Source of the DNA: Burkholderiales bacterium
GTDB lineage: Bacteria > Pseudomonadota > Gammaproteobacteria > Burkholderiales > Burkholderiaceae_C
Direction of reading: 5' to 3'
Assembly: GCA_947372225.1 (NCBI GenBank)
Contig: CANBSV010000064.1
Coordinates: 1 to 15,477 of the forward strand
DNA length: 15,477 nucleotides
The notes below the pieces were generated by a model. The model made no database searches, was not told where the DNA came from, and saw only the letters and a list, made by a program, of their open reading frames with translations. The translations under genes and the position numbers were made by a program. The first letter of the stretch is position 1. Every line of letters begins with the position of its first letter. Positions 7,583 to 14,304 of this stretch are shown here, piece after piece.

Positions 7583-8893
7583 ATGGCAGTCACCGTCGAA
7601 ACCCTCGAAAAGCTTGAGCGTCGCATCACGTTGACGCTTCCGTTTGATGCGCTCCAGAGCGAAGTCAACAGTCGTCTCAAGCGCCTCGCCCTTACGACCA
7701 AGGCCGATGGTTTCCGTCCGGGCAAAGTGCCGATGAGCGTTGTGATGCAGCGCTTCGGCAATTCGGTCCATGGCGAGGTCTTGAACGAGAAAGTCAGTCA
7801 GGCTTTCATCGATGCGACCAAAGAGGCGGGTCTTCGCGTGGCTGGCCGACCCCAAATTTCTGAAAAGGATTCGTCCGAAGAAGGTCTGATGGTGTTCGAG
7901 GCCCTGTTCGAGGTCTATCCCGACATCACCATCGGTGACCTGAGTCAAGCTGAGGTTGAGCGCTTTTCCTCGGAAGTCACTGAGGCAGCCATCGACCGCA
8001 CCATTGACATCCTGCGCAAGCAGCGGCGCACGTTTGTCCCCCGCGCCGAATCTGAGGGTGTCGTCGAGTCCGACCGCGTGACGATCGACTTCGAAGGCAA
8101 ACTGGACGGTGTGCCATTTGACGGTGGCAAGGCGGACGACTTCCAGTTCCTGGTCGGCGAGGGCCAGATGCTCGAGACGTTTGATTTGGCCGTTCGCGGG
8201 ATGAAAAAAGGCGAGTCCAAGACCTTTCCCCTGCGATTCCCCGACGATTACCAGAGCAAAGATGTGGCCGGCAAGGAGGCTGACTTCCTGGTGACCGTGA
8301 AGAACATCGAAATTCAGCAACTTCCAGAGATCAACGAGATGTTCGCCCGTTCTTTAGGCGCTTTGGATGGATCCATGGAAACACTGCGCAAGGACGTGGG
8401 AAAGAACCTCGAGCGCGAAGTCAAGGCTCGGGTCATGATGCGCAGCAAGCGCTCGGTGATGGAAGCGCTCCTCAACAGCACCCAGTTCGATGCCCCAACG
8501 ACCCTGATCGAGGAAGAAGTGACCCGGCAAGTCGAAGCGGCGCTCGCCGATATGAAAAAGCGTGGCGTTCCGGACGTCGACAAGGCGCAAATTCCTGCCA
8601 AGATTTTCGAGGCGCAGGCTGAAAGTCGCGTGCGCTTGGCCTTGCTGGTCGCAGAACTCGTGCGTGCCAACAACCTTCAGGCCAAGCCGCAGCAACTCCA
8701 AGCTTACATTGAAGAGATGTCGCAAAGTTACGAGAACCCCGGCGAGGTGGTGAGTTGGTATCTCGGTGATCGCCAGCGCATGGCAGAGGTCGAGGCCGTG
8801 GTCGTTGAGATGAACGTGGCCGAGTTCGTGATGGCACGAGCCAAGGTGACCGACAAGCAATTGGCTTTTGATGAACTGATGGCGGCGAACTGA
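7583..8893 (+). CDS. tig: Trigger factor, ribosome-associated chaperone and prolyl isomerase
   Basis: Trigger factor docks at the ribosomal exit tunnel and shields nascent chains. The protein has 436 residues, close to the 432 of E. coli. The N-terminal ribosome-binding domain (1-115) contains the signature GFRPGKVP at 43-50, which contacts ribosomal protein L23. The middle FKBP-type peptidyl-prolyl isomerase domain covers about 160-245 (VTIDFEGKLDGVPFDGGKA, then FPDDYQSKDVAGKEADF). The helical C-terminal substrate-binding arms follow. The ATG at 7583 has only a weak purine-rich AAGAAAG upstream. The gene lies 40 bp after tRNA-Leu and 31 bp before clpP, the classical tig-clpP-clpX-lon arrangement that couples folding with ATP-dependent degradation. 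Confidence 0.97.
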   Translation: MAVTVETLEKLERRITLTLPFDALQSEVNSRLKRLALTTKADGFRPGKVPMSVVMQRFGNSVHGEVLNEKVSQAFIDATKEAGLRVAGRPQISEKDSSEEGLMVFEALFEVYPDITIGDLSQAEVERFSSEVTEAAIDRTIDILRKQRRTFVPRAESEGVVESDRVTIDFEGKLDGVPFDGGKADDFQFLVGEGQMLETFDLAVRGMKKGESKTFPLRFPDDYQSKDVAGKEADFLVTVKNIEIQQLPEINEMFARSLGALDGSMETLRKDVGKNLEREVKARVMMRSKRSVMEALLNSTQFDAPTTLIEEEVTRQVEAALADMKKRGVPDVDKAQIPAKIFEAQAESRVRLALLVAELVRANNLQAKPQQLQAYIEEMSQSYENPGEVVSWYLGDRQRMAEVEAVVVEMNVAEFVMARAKVTDKQLAFDELMAAN

Positions 8894-8924
8894 CCGCCTT
8901 GAACTTGACAACAAGGAAGCACCC

Positions 8925-9533
8925 ATGAGCGCCATACACACGCAAGGCCTGGGCATGGTGCCCATGGTCATTGAGCAATCCGGCCGCGGCGAGCGTGCCT
9001 ACGACATCTACTCCAGGCTATTGCGCGAGCGGGTGATCTTCTTGGTCGGACCGGTGAATGACCAGACCGCTAATGTCGTGGTTGCGCAGTTGCTCTTCCT
9101 CGAAAGCGAGAACCCGGACAAGGACATTTCCTTCTACATCAACTCGCCGGGTGGCTCGGTGAGCGCTGGCATGTCGATCTTTGACACGATGCAGTTCATC
9201 AAGCCTGATGTGTCAACCTTGTGCATGGGGATCGCGGCCAGCATGGGGGCCTTCCTGCTGGCGGCCGGCGCCAAGGGCAAGCGCTTCGCACTGCCCAATT
9301 CGAGGGTGATGATTCACCAACCATCGGGTGGCGCTCAGGGCCAGGCTACCGACATCGAAATTCAGGCTCGTGAGATCCTGAAACTGCGCGAGAGTCTCAA
9401 CACGATCCTGGCCGAGCGCACCGGCCAGTCGCTTGAAAAGATCCGCGCTGACTCTGAACGTGACTACTTCATGTCGGCCGATGAGGCGCGCGACTACGGA
9501 CTGATCGATCAGGTGATTTCGAAGCGGGGTTGA
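8925..9533 (+). CDS. clpP: ATP-dependent Clp protease proteolytic subunit
   Basis: ClpP is the serine peptidase that forms the double heptameric barrel behind ClpX or ClpA and degrades unfolded and tagged proteins. The protein has 202 residues. The catalytic triad is Ser106 (GIAASMGAF), His131 (MIHQPSGG) and Asp180 (ERDYFMS), equivalent to the E. coli triad with its short propeptide counted. The N-terminal residues before about 14 are probably removed by self-processing. The start ATG has a good AAGGA ribosome binding site about eight bases upstream. The gene follows tig by 31 bp, and a terminator-like hairpin follows its stop, so full-length transcription into clpX may be reduced. Confidence 0.98.
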   Translation: MSAIHTQGLGMVPMVIEQSGRGERAYDIYSRLLRERVIFLVGPVNDQTANVVVAQLLFLESENPDKDISFYINSPGGSVSAGMSIFDTMQFIKPDVSTLCMGIAASMGAFLLAAGAKGKRFALPNSRVMIHQPSGGAQGQATDIEIQAREILKLRESLNTILAERTGQSLEKIRADSERDYFMSADEARDYGLIDQVISKRG

Positions 9534-9561
9534 GCACCACAAGCTCGCGATGAGCACACCC

Positions 9562-9600
9562 AACGGGGCCTTTCTTCACAGCAGGGCTCCGTTTTCTTTT
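9562..9600 (+). terminator. Intrinsic terminator or attenuator between clpP and clpX
   Basis: AACGGGGCC (9562-9570) pairs with GGCTCCGTT (9585-9593), nine pairs with one G-U, around a 14-nt loop. A T-rich tract TTTTCTTTT follows (9592-9600). This has the form of a rho-independent terminator. Partial readthrough or a separate clpX promoter would be needed for clpX expression; TATTAT at 9605-9610 is a -10-like box without a good -35. Confidence 0.6.
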
Positions 9601-9644
9601 GCTCTATTATCAAAACAGCAAGTCCGCTGCCTGGTACCCATTTC

Positions 9645-10913
9645 ATGGCCGAAAAAAAAGGCTCTTCGAGCGAAAAAGTCCTGTACTGCTCCTTCTGCGG
9701 GAAGAGTCAGCATGAGGTGAAAAAGCTTATTGCTGGGCCGTCTGTATTCATCTGCGATGAGTGCATCGAGCTGTGCAACGACATCATCCGGGATGAGATC
9801 CCTTCCGAGTTGCCAGACGCCAAATCGGTTAAATCTGATCTGCCGATTCCCAGTGAAATCAAGGCGAGCCTTGACCAGTATGTGATCGGGCAGGAGCCCG
9901 CAAAGCGCACCTTGGCTGTCGCGGTGTACAACCATTACAAGCGGCTCAAGCACATCAGTGTCAACAAGGATGAGGTCGAACTCTCCAAGAGCAACATCTT
10001 GTTGATAGGACCCACAGGCTCTGGAAAGACGCTGCTGGCGCAGACGCTGGCGAGGTTACTCAATGTGCCGTTCGTTATCGCCGACGCCACCACCCTGACC
10101 GAAGCCGGCTATGTGGGCGAAGACGTAGAGAACATCATCCAGAAGTTGCTGCAGAACTGCAATTACGACGTCGAAAAGGCCCAGCGCGGCATCGTCTACA
10201 TCGATGAGATCGACAAGATCTCGCGCAAGGCTGATAACCCGTCGATCACGCGTGACGTGTCTGGCGAAGGCGTTCAGCAAGCGCTTCTGAAGTTGGTTGA
10301 AGGCACCATGGCGAGCGTGCCGCCACAGGGTGGGCGCAAGCACCCGAATCAAGATTTCCTGCAAATTGACACGACGAATATTTTGTTCATTTGTGGCGGC
10401 GCATTCGACGGGCTTGAAAAGGTGATTCAAAACCGATCGGAGAAGTCAGGCATTGGGTTTGGTGCCAATGTCAAGAGCAAGGCCGAGCGCAAGGTCAGCG
10501 AGGTTTTCCGTGATGCTGAGCCCGAGGATCTCATCAAGTTTGGCTTGATCCCTGAATTGGTGGGGCGTTTGCCGGTGATGGCGACTTTGGGCGAACTGAC
10601 CGAAGACGCATTGATCCAGATCCTTACCGAGCCTAAGAACGCGTTGGTCAAGCAGTATCAGAAGCTGTTCACCATGGATGGCGTGGATCTCGAGATCAGG
10701 CCTTCAGCGCTGGCTGCAATTGCGCGCAAAGCTCTCGCCAGGAAGACCGGGGCACGTGGTTTGCGATCCATCATGGAGCAATCTCTCAATGACACCATGT
10801 TTGATCTTCCCGCTCTTGAGGGGGTGGTCAAGGTTGTCCTTGATGAGCACACGGTTGAGGATGATGCCAAGCCCCTGCTCGTGTATCGAGAGCAGGCCAA
10901 GGCCAGCGCCTGA
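9645..10913 (+). CDS. clpX: ATP-dependent Clp protease ATPase subunit ClpX
   Basis: ClpX is the hexameric AAA+ unfoldase that recognises ssrA-tagged and other substrates and feeds them to ClpP. The protein has 422 residues. The N-terminal zinc-binding domain has four cysteines (C15, C18, C37, C40). The ATPase domain shows Walker A GPTGSGKT (122-129), pore loop GYVG (155-158), Walker B IVYIDEID (183-190) and the RKH loop (231-233). The ClpP-docking loop IGF is at 270-272. All key elements are present. The ATG at 9645 is followed by a run of eight A in codons 3-5 and has no clear Shine-Dalgarno sequence. It sits 111 bp after clpP behind a terminator-like hairpin and 99 bp before lon. Confidence 0.98.
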   Translation: MAEKKGSSSEKVLYCSFCGKSQHEVKKLIAGPSVFICDECIELCNDIIRDEIPSELPDAKSVKSDLPIPSEIKASLDQYVIGQEPAKRTLAVAVYNHYKRLKHISVNKDEVELSKSNILLIGPTGSGKTLLAQTLARLLNVPFVIADATTLTEAGYVGEDVENIIQKLLQNCNYDVEKAQRGIVYIDEIDKISRKADNPSITRDVSGEGVQQALLKLVEGTMASVPPQGGRKHPNQDFLQIDTTNILFICGGAFDGLEKVIQNRSEKSGIGFGANVKSKAERKVSEVFRDAEPEDLIKFGLIPELVGRLPVMATLGELTEDALIQILTEPKNALVKQYQKLFTMDGVDLEIRPSALAAIARKALARKTGARGLRSIMEQSLNDTMFDLPALEGVVKVVLDEHTVEDDAKPLLVYREQAKASA

Positions 10914-10976
10914 AGGGCTCCATGGCCCTGAATTGAATTTCCGATTGAGCGCCGACGGCTTCTTGTAATTCAGAGC

Positions 10977-10997
10977 TCGAACCGTAAATAGGTTCGA
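10977..10997 (+). promoter_or_regulatory. 7-bp inverted repeat immediately upstream of the lon ribosome binding site
   Basis: TCGAACC (10977-10983) and GGTTCGA (10991-10997) are perfect complements around a 7-nt GTAAATA spacer. They end four bases before the AGAGAGG ribosome binding site at 11001-11007. It may be an operator or an RNA hairpin controlling lon translation. There is no U tract, so it does not look like a terminator. Confidence 0.45.
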
Positions 10998-11012
10998 CAA
11001 AGAGAGGTCTTC

Positions 11013-13433
11013 ATGTCCGGACACCCTGTTCTACCCGCTGAACCAATTACCCTGCCGCTGTTGCCTTTGCGCGACGTGGTTGTGTTTCCTCACATGGTGA
11101 TACCGCTGTTCGTGGGTCGCCCCAAGTCCATCAAGGCGCTGGAGTCGGCCATGGAAGCCGGCCGGCAGATCATGCTCGTTGCGCAAAAGGCCGCCGGCAA
11201 AGATGAGCCCAAGCCGGACGACATGTTCGAGGTGGGTTGTGTCTCCACGATCTTGCAGATGCTGAAGCTTCCGGACGGCACCGTGAAGGTTCTTGTGGAA
11301 GGCATTCAGCGCGCGAACACCCACAGCATCACAGACAACGGCGAGTTCTTCACTTCGGTGGTGACGCCGCGCCCGCCTGAACTCGACGCCAAACCGGAAA
11401 TTGAGGCACTTCGCCGTGCGGTGACGCAGCAGTTTGACCAGTACGTCAAGCTCAACAAGAAGATTCCACCGGAGATCCTTACCACTATTGCAGGTATTGA
11501 CGATGCTGGCCGCCTTGCCGACACCATCGCTGCGCATTTGCCCCTCAAGCTCGAAAACAAGCAGTCAGTACTCGACCTCTTCGCAGTCGACAAGCGGCTT
11601 GAGAAATTGCTCGAGCAACTCGAACACGAAGTCGACATCTTGCAGGTCGAAAAGCGAATCCGCGGTCGCGTCAAGCGCCAGATGGAAAAGAGTCAGCGCG
11701 AGTACTACCTCAACGAGCAGGTCAAGGCGATTCAAAAAGAACTCGGTGACGGCGAAGAAGGCGCCGACATGGAGGAACTGGAGAAGAAGATCATCTCCGC
11801 CAAGATGCCCAAGGACGCTCGCAAGAAGGCCGATTCGGAATTCAAGAAGCTGAAGCTGATGTCGCCGATGTCGGCCGAAGCCACTGTGGTGCGCAATTAC
11901 ATCGATACCTTGGTCAACCTGCCGTGGACCAAGAAGACAAAGATTAGGCACGATTTGGCGTTCGCCGAAAGCGTGCTGAATGAGGATCACTATGGCCTGG
12001 AGAAGGTCAAGGACCGCATTCTTGAGTACCTTGCGGTTCAGCAACGCGTCGACAAGGTGAAGGCTCCCATCTTGTGCTTGGTCGGCCCTCCAGGCGTGGG
12101 CAAGACGTCGCTCGGGCAGAGCGTGGCGCGTGCGACCGGCCGAAAGTTTGTGCGCATGGCGCTCGGTGGCGTTCGTGACGAGGCTGAGATTCGCGGTCAC
12201 CGCCGGACCTACATAGGCTCAATGCCTGGAAAGGTGCTGCAGTCGCTCAGCAAGGTCGGCACGCGCAATCCGCTGTTCCTGCTCGACGAGATCGACAAAC
12301 TCGGTATGGACTTCCGTGGTGATCCTTCCAGCGCTTTGCTTGAGGTGCTGGACCCGGAGCAGAACCACACCTTCAGCGATCACTACGTCGAGGTCGATTT
12401 CGACCTGTCGGACACCATGTTCATCGCGACGTCCAATTCGATGAACATCCCGCCGGCACTGCTTGACCGGATGGAGGTCATTCGTCTGTCGGGTTACACC
12501 GAGGATGAAAAGGTCAACATCGCGCAGCGCTATTTGCTGCCCAAGCAGGCCAAGAACAACGGGTTGAAGGACGAGGAGATGGAAGTCGCCGAGTCGGCAG
12601 TGCGGGGAATCATCCGCTACTACACCCGAGAGGCTGGCGTACGCTCGCTCGAGCGCGAAATTTCCAAGATCTGCCGCAAGGTGGTCAAAGGCATCCAGCT
12701 CAAGCAGTACGTCGAAAAAATGGTGATCAGTGGGGAAAATCTCAACGAGTTTTTAGGCGTTCGCAAGTACGACTACGGACAAGCGGAAAAGCAGAATCAG
12801 GTAGGGCAGGTTGTCGGTCTGGCTTGGACCGAGGTGGGCGGTGATTTGTTGACCATCGAATCGGCCATGATGCCGGGCAAGGGCTTGATCATTCGAACCG
12901 GTTCGCTGGGGGATGTGATGAAAGAGTCCGTTGAGGCGGCCCGTTCGGTGGTTCGGTCCCGGGCTCGTCGCCTTGGCATCAAGGACGAGTTGTTCGAAAA
13001 GCGCGATATCCACATACACGTCCCTGATGGAGCCACGCCCAAGGATGGACCAAGTGCGGGCGCTGCCATGACCACGGCATTCGTCTCAGCACTCACAGGT
13101 ATTCCGGTGCGGGCTGACGTCGCCATGACCGGTGAGATTACCTTGCGCGGCGAGGTCACTGGAATCGGCGGTCTCAAGGAAAAGCTGCTCGCAGCTCACC
13201 GAGGCGGGATCAAGACGGTGATCATTCCGGAGGAGAACGTCAAGGATCTGCAGGACATCCCGGAGAACGTGAAGAGCAATCTGGAGATCATTCCGGTTAA
13301 GTGGATTGATCAGGTTCTTGAGGTTGCGCTGCAGAGCTTGCCTCAACCGCTACCAGATGATGAGCCGGCGAAAGTCGAGGTGAAGGCTGAAGGTTCGGCG
13401 GCAGCGGTTGCATCTGACGCGTTGAAACATTGA
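11013..13433 (+). CDS. lon: ATP-dependent protease Lon (LonA type)
   Basis: Lon is a cytoplasmic AAA+ protease that degrades misfolded proteins and short-lived regulators. The protein has 806 residues against 784 in E. coli. The N-terminal substrate-binding LON domain starts at ITLPLLPLRDVVVFPHMV and is followed by a long coiled-coil region (about 210-290). The ATPase has Walker A GPPGVGKT (358-365) and the Walker B sequence LFLLDEIDKLG. The protease domain has the catalytic dyad Ser681 (PKDGPSAGAAM) and Lys724. The last 30 residues are an Ala/Glu/Pro-rich tail typical of longer betaproteobacterial forms. The start ATG has AGAGAGG five bases upstream. A tRNA pair follows instead of the hupB seen in E. 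coli. Confidence 0.98.
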   Translation: MSGHPVLPAEPITLPLLPLRDVVVFPHMVIPLFVGRPKSIKALESAMEAGRQIMLVAQKAAGKDEPKPDDMFEVGCVSTILQMLKLPDGTVKVLVEGIQRANTHSITDNGEFFTSVVTPRPPELDAKPEIEALRRAVTQQFDQYVKLNKKIPPEILTTIAGIDDAGRLADTIAAHLPLKLENKQSVLDLFAVDKRLEKLLEQLEHEVDILQVEKRIRGRVKRQMEKSQREYYLNEQVKAIQKELGDGEEGADMEELEKKIISAKMPKDARKKADSEFKKLKLMSPMSAEATVVRNYIDTLVNLPWTKKTKIRHDLAFAESVLNEDHYGLEKVKDRILEYLAVQQRVDKVKAPILCLVGPPGVGKTSLGQSVARATGRKFVRMALGGVRDEAEIRGHRRTYIGSMPGKVLQSLSKVGTRNPLFLLDEIDKLGMDFRGDPSSALLEVLDPEQNHTFSDHYVEVDFDLSDTMFIATSNSMNIPPALLDRMEVIRLSGYTEDEKVNIAQRYLLPKQAKNNGLKDEEMEVAESAVRGIIRYYTREAGVRSLEREISKICRKVVKGIQLKQYVEKMVISGENLNEFLGVRKYDYGQAEKQNQVGQVVGLAWTEVGGDLLTIESAMMPGKGLIIRTGSLGDVMKESVEAARSVVRSRARRLGIKDELFEKRDIHIHVPDGATPKDGPSAGAAMTTAFVSALTGIPVRADVAMTGEITLRGEVTGIGGLKEKLLAAHRGGIKTVIIPEENVKDLQDIPENVKSNLEIIPVKWIDQVLEVALQSLPQPLPDDEPAKVEVKAEGSAAAVASDALKH

Positions 13434-13442
13434 CGTTGTTGC

Positions 13443-13472
13443 TTCAAGTGCAATGGCTTTTCGATATAGAAT
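13443..13472 (+). promoter_or_regulatory. Candidate promoter for the tRNA-Gly/tRNA-Cys unit
   Basis: TTCAAG (13443-13448) lies 18 bases before TAGAAT (13467-13472), or 16 before TATAGA (13465-13470), in the 67-bp gap between lon and tRNA-Gly. The -10 region is AT-rich and good; the -35 is poor. Transcription would begin about 20 bases before the tRNA. Confidence 0.4.
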
Positions 13473-13500
13473 GTGGGCTCTGCGTTTCGCGTAGAAGAGT

Positions 13501-13576
13501 GCGGGATTAGCTCAGTTGGTAGAGCGATACCTTGCCAAGGTATAGGTCGAGAGTTCGAGTCTCTTATCCCGCTCCA
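13501..13576 (+). tRNA. tRNA-Gly (anticodon GCC)
   Basis: This is a 76-nt tRNA with encoded CCA (13574-13576). The acceptor stem GCGGGAT/ATCCCGC is perfect, the D arm contains AGCTCAGTTGGTAGAGC, and the anticodon stem ATACC/GGTAT encloses loop TTGCCAA with GCC at 13534-13536. The T loop is TTCGAGT. It reads GGC and GGU. Confidence 0.98.
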
Positions 13577-13582
13577 AGAATT

Positions 13583-13612
13583 GAAAAAGGGAAGCTGATG
13601 CTTCCCTTTTTC
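13583..13612 (+). terminator. Perfect 13-bp hairpin between tRNA-Gly and tRNA-Cys
   Basis: GAAAAAGGGAAGC (13583-13595) and GCTTCCCTTTTTC (13600-13612) are exact complements around a TGAT loop. The A-rich left arm and T-rich right arm make it a terminator shape in both directions. It comes seven bases after tRNA-Gly and would limit transcription into tRNA-Cys, which has no visible promoter of its own in the next 21 bases. Confidence 0.65.
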
Positions 13613-13633
13613 GCCCCTGAGGCACCCCCTCAT

Positions 13634-13707
13634 GGCGCGGTAGCAAATCGGTTATGCAACGGATTGCAAATCCGTCTAGCCCAGTTCGACTCTGGGCCGC
13701 GCCTCCA
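13634..13707 (+). tRNA. tRNA-Cys (anticodon GCA)
   Basis: This is a 74-nt tRNA with encoded CCA (13705-13707). The acceptor stem GGCGCGG/CCGCGCC is perfect, and the anticodon stem ACGGA/TCCGT encloses loop TTGCAAA with GCA at 13666-13668. The T arm is CCCAG-TTCGACT-CTGGG. It reads UGC and UGU. Confidence 0.98.
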
Positions 13708-13746
13708 AAAAATGCCGTTACTGCTCATGCAGTCGCGGCATTTTTT
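13707..13746 (+). terminator. Intrinsic terminator after tRNA-Cys
   Basis: AAAAAATGCCG (13707-13717) pairs with CGGCATTTTTT (13736-13746). Inside it an inner ACTGC/GCAGT stem (13720-13724 with 13729-13733) is separated from the outer stem by a two-by-two internal loop. The stem ends in six T. It closes the tRNA unit. Confidence 0.8.
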
Positions 13747-13994
13747 CTTTGCGTCTGACCGACTTTCCACAAGAAGTTCAGCAAGGACGCTTCGCCGCTC
13801 CTCGCTGCGACTTTGGCAACTGGCGCCTGAAAAGCTGGCGCTTGACGGATGCAGATCCTGGGTGTTACCTGCCGTGCGACGACCCAAGTCTGGGTGTTGG
13901 CTTGTAAATTGCTTGTGCCAAGCGTTGGAAAAGCACTGAAAAGCGAAACTCGCTTGCGAGCGGCCTAGATTCGCACCACTGCCCACTGGCTCAC

Positions 13995-14008
13995 ACTTCC
14001 ATGGAAGT
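13995..14008 (+). promoter_or_regulatory. 14-bp palindrome containing the ribosome binding site of the STAS gene
   Basis: ACTTCCATGGAAGT is a perfect 14-bp palindrome. Its right half carries GGAAG (14003-14007), the likely ribosome binding site seven bases before ATG 14015. In RNA it could fold as ACTTC-CATG-GAAGT and mask that site. Confidence 0.45.
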
Positions 14009-14014
14009 TACAAC

Positions 14015-14296
14015 ATGAGTTCGACATCCTACAAACTCGTCGGCCGTCTTGATGGAGTGAGTTCCTCCATGCACGAGACGGCACTTCACTCGCTGCTCGT
14101 AGGTGACGTGGATTCGATCGACATAGACCTGTCAGAACTCGACTATGTCAGCAGTGCTGGTTTGCGAGTGTTGCTGACGGCTGCTAAGGCGGCCAAGGCC
14201 AAGGGCGGGAAAGTCACGCTTTTGGCACCTAAGCCGTCCACGCTGGAAGTACTCAAGATCAGCGGGTTCGACAAGATCATCGCGATTCAGGCCTGA
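14015..14296 (+). CDS. Single-domain STAS protein (anti-sigma factor antagonist type)
   Basis: This small cytoplasmic protein of 93 residues is made of one STAS domain, the fold of SpoIIAA/RsbV. In that family an anti-sigma or partner-switching kinase phosphorylates one serine to control binding. The core is IDIDLSELDYVSSAGLRVLL (35-54), and Ser47 aligns with the phosphorylated serine of SpoIIAA. The C-terminal part KVTLLAPKPSTLEVLKISGF is also typical. The start ATG has GGAAG seven bases upstream. No kinase or phosphatase partner is seen in the window. The gene is followed after only 8 bp by a GPP34-family gene and then a glutaminase, so its job may be tied to those rather than to a sigma factor. 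Confidence 0.9.
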   Translation: MSSTSYKLVGRLDGVSSSMHETALHSLLVGDVDSIDIDLSELDYVSSAGLRVLLTAAKAAKAKGGKVTLLAPKPSTLEVLKISGFDKIIAIQA

Positions 14297-14304
14297 GCGT
14301 CATC

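Noticed and set aside
7325..8320. Long minus-strand open frame opposite tig (331 codons)
   Set aside because: It covers tRNA-Leu and the well-conserved tig coding strand, has no recognisable family features, and is the usual antisense shadow of a GC-rich gene.
8899..8932. CTTGAA followed by CACCCATGA near the clpP start, resembling a heat-shock sigma-32 promoter
   Set aside because: The spacing is about 16 instead of 13-14, the -10 part overlaps the clpP start codon, and transcription would begin inside the gene.
10914..10935. AGGGC/GCCCT hairpin just after clpX as a terminator
   Set aside because: Only five pairs and no T tract; too weak to call.
11565..12200. Minus-strand open frame inside lon (211 codons)
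   Set aside because: It lies wholly within conserved Lon coding sequence, and its composition follows from the reverse complement of Lon codons.
13960..13985. Sequence ending TTCGCACCA, resembling a tRNA 3' end or a prophage attachment remnant after tRNA-Cys
   Set aside because: No cloverleaf can be drawn upstream, and it does not repeat the tRNA-Cys 3' sequence; no integrase is present.
13532..13986. Open frames on both strands over tRNA-Cys and the following region
   Set aside because: Both run through a tRNA gene and a terminator hairpin; they are chance frames.
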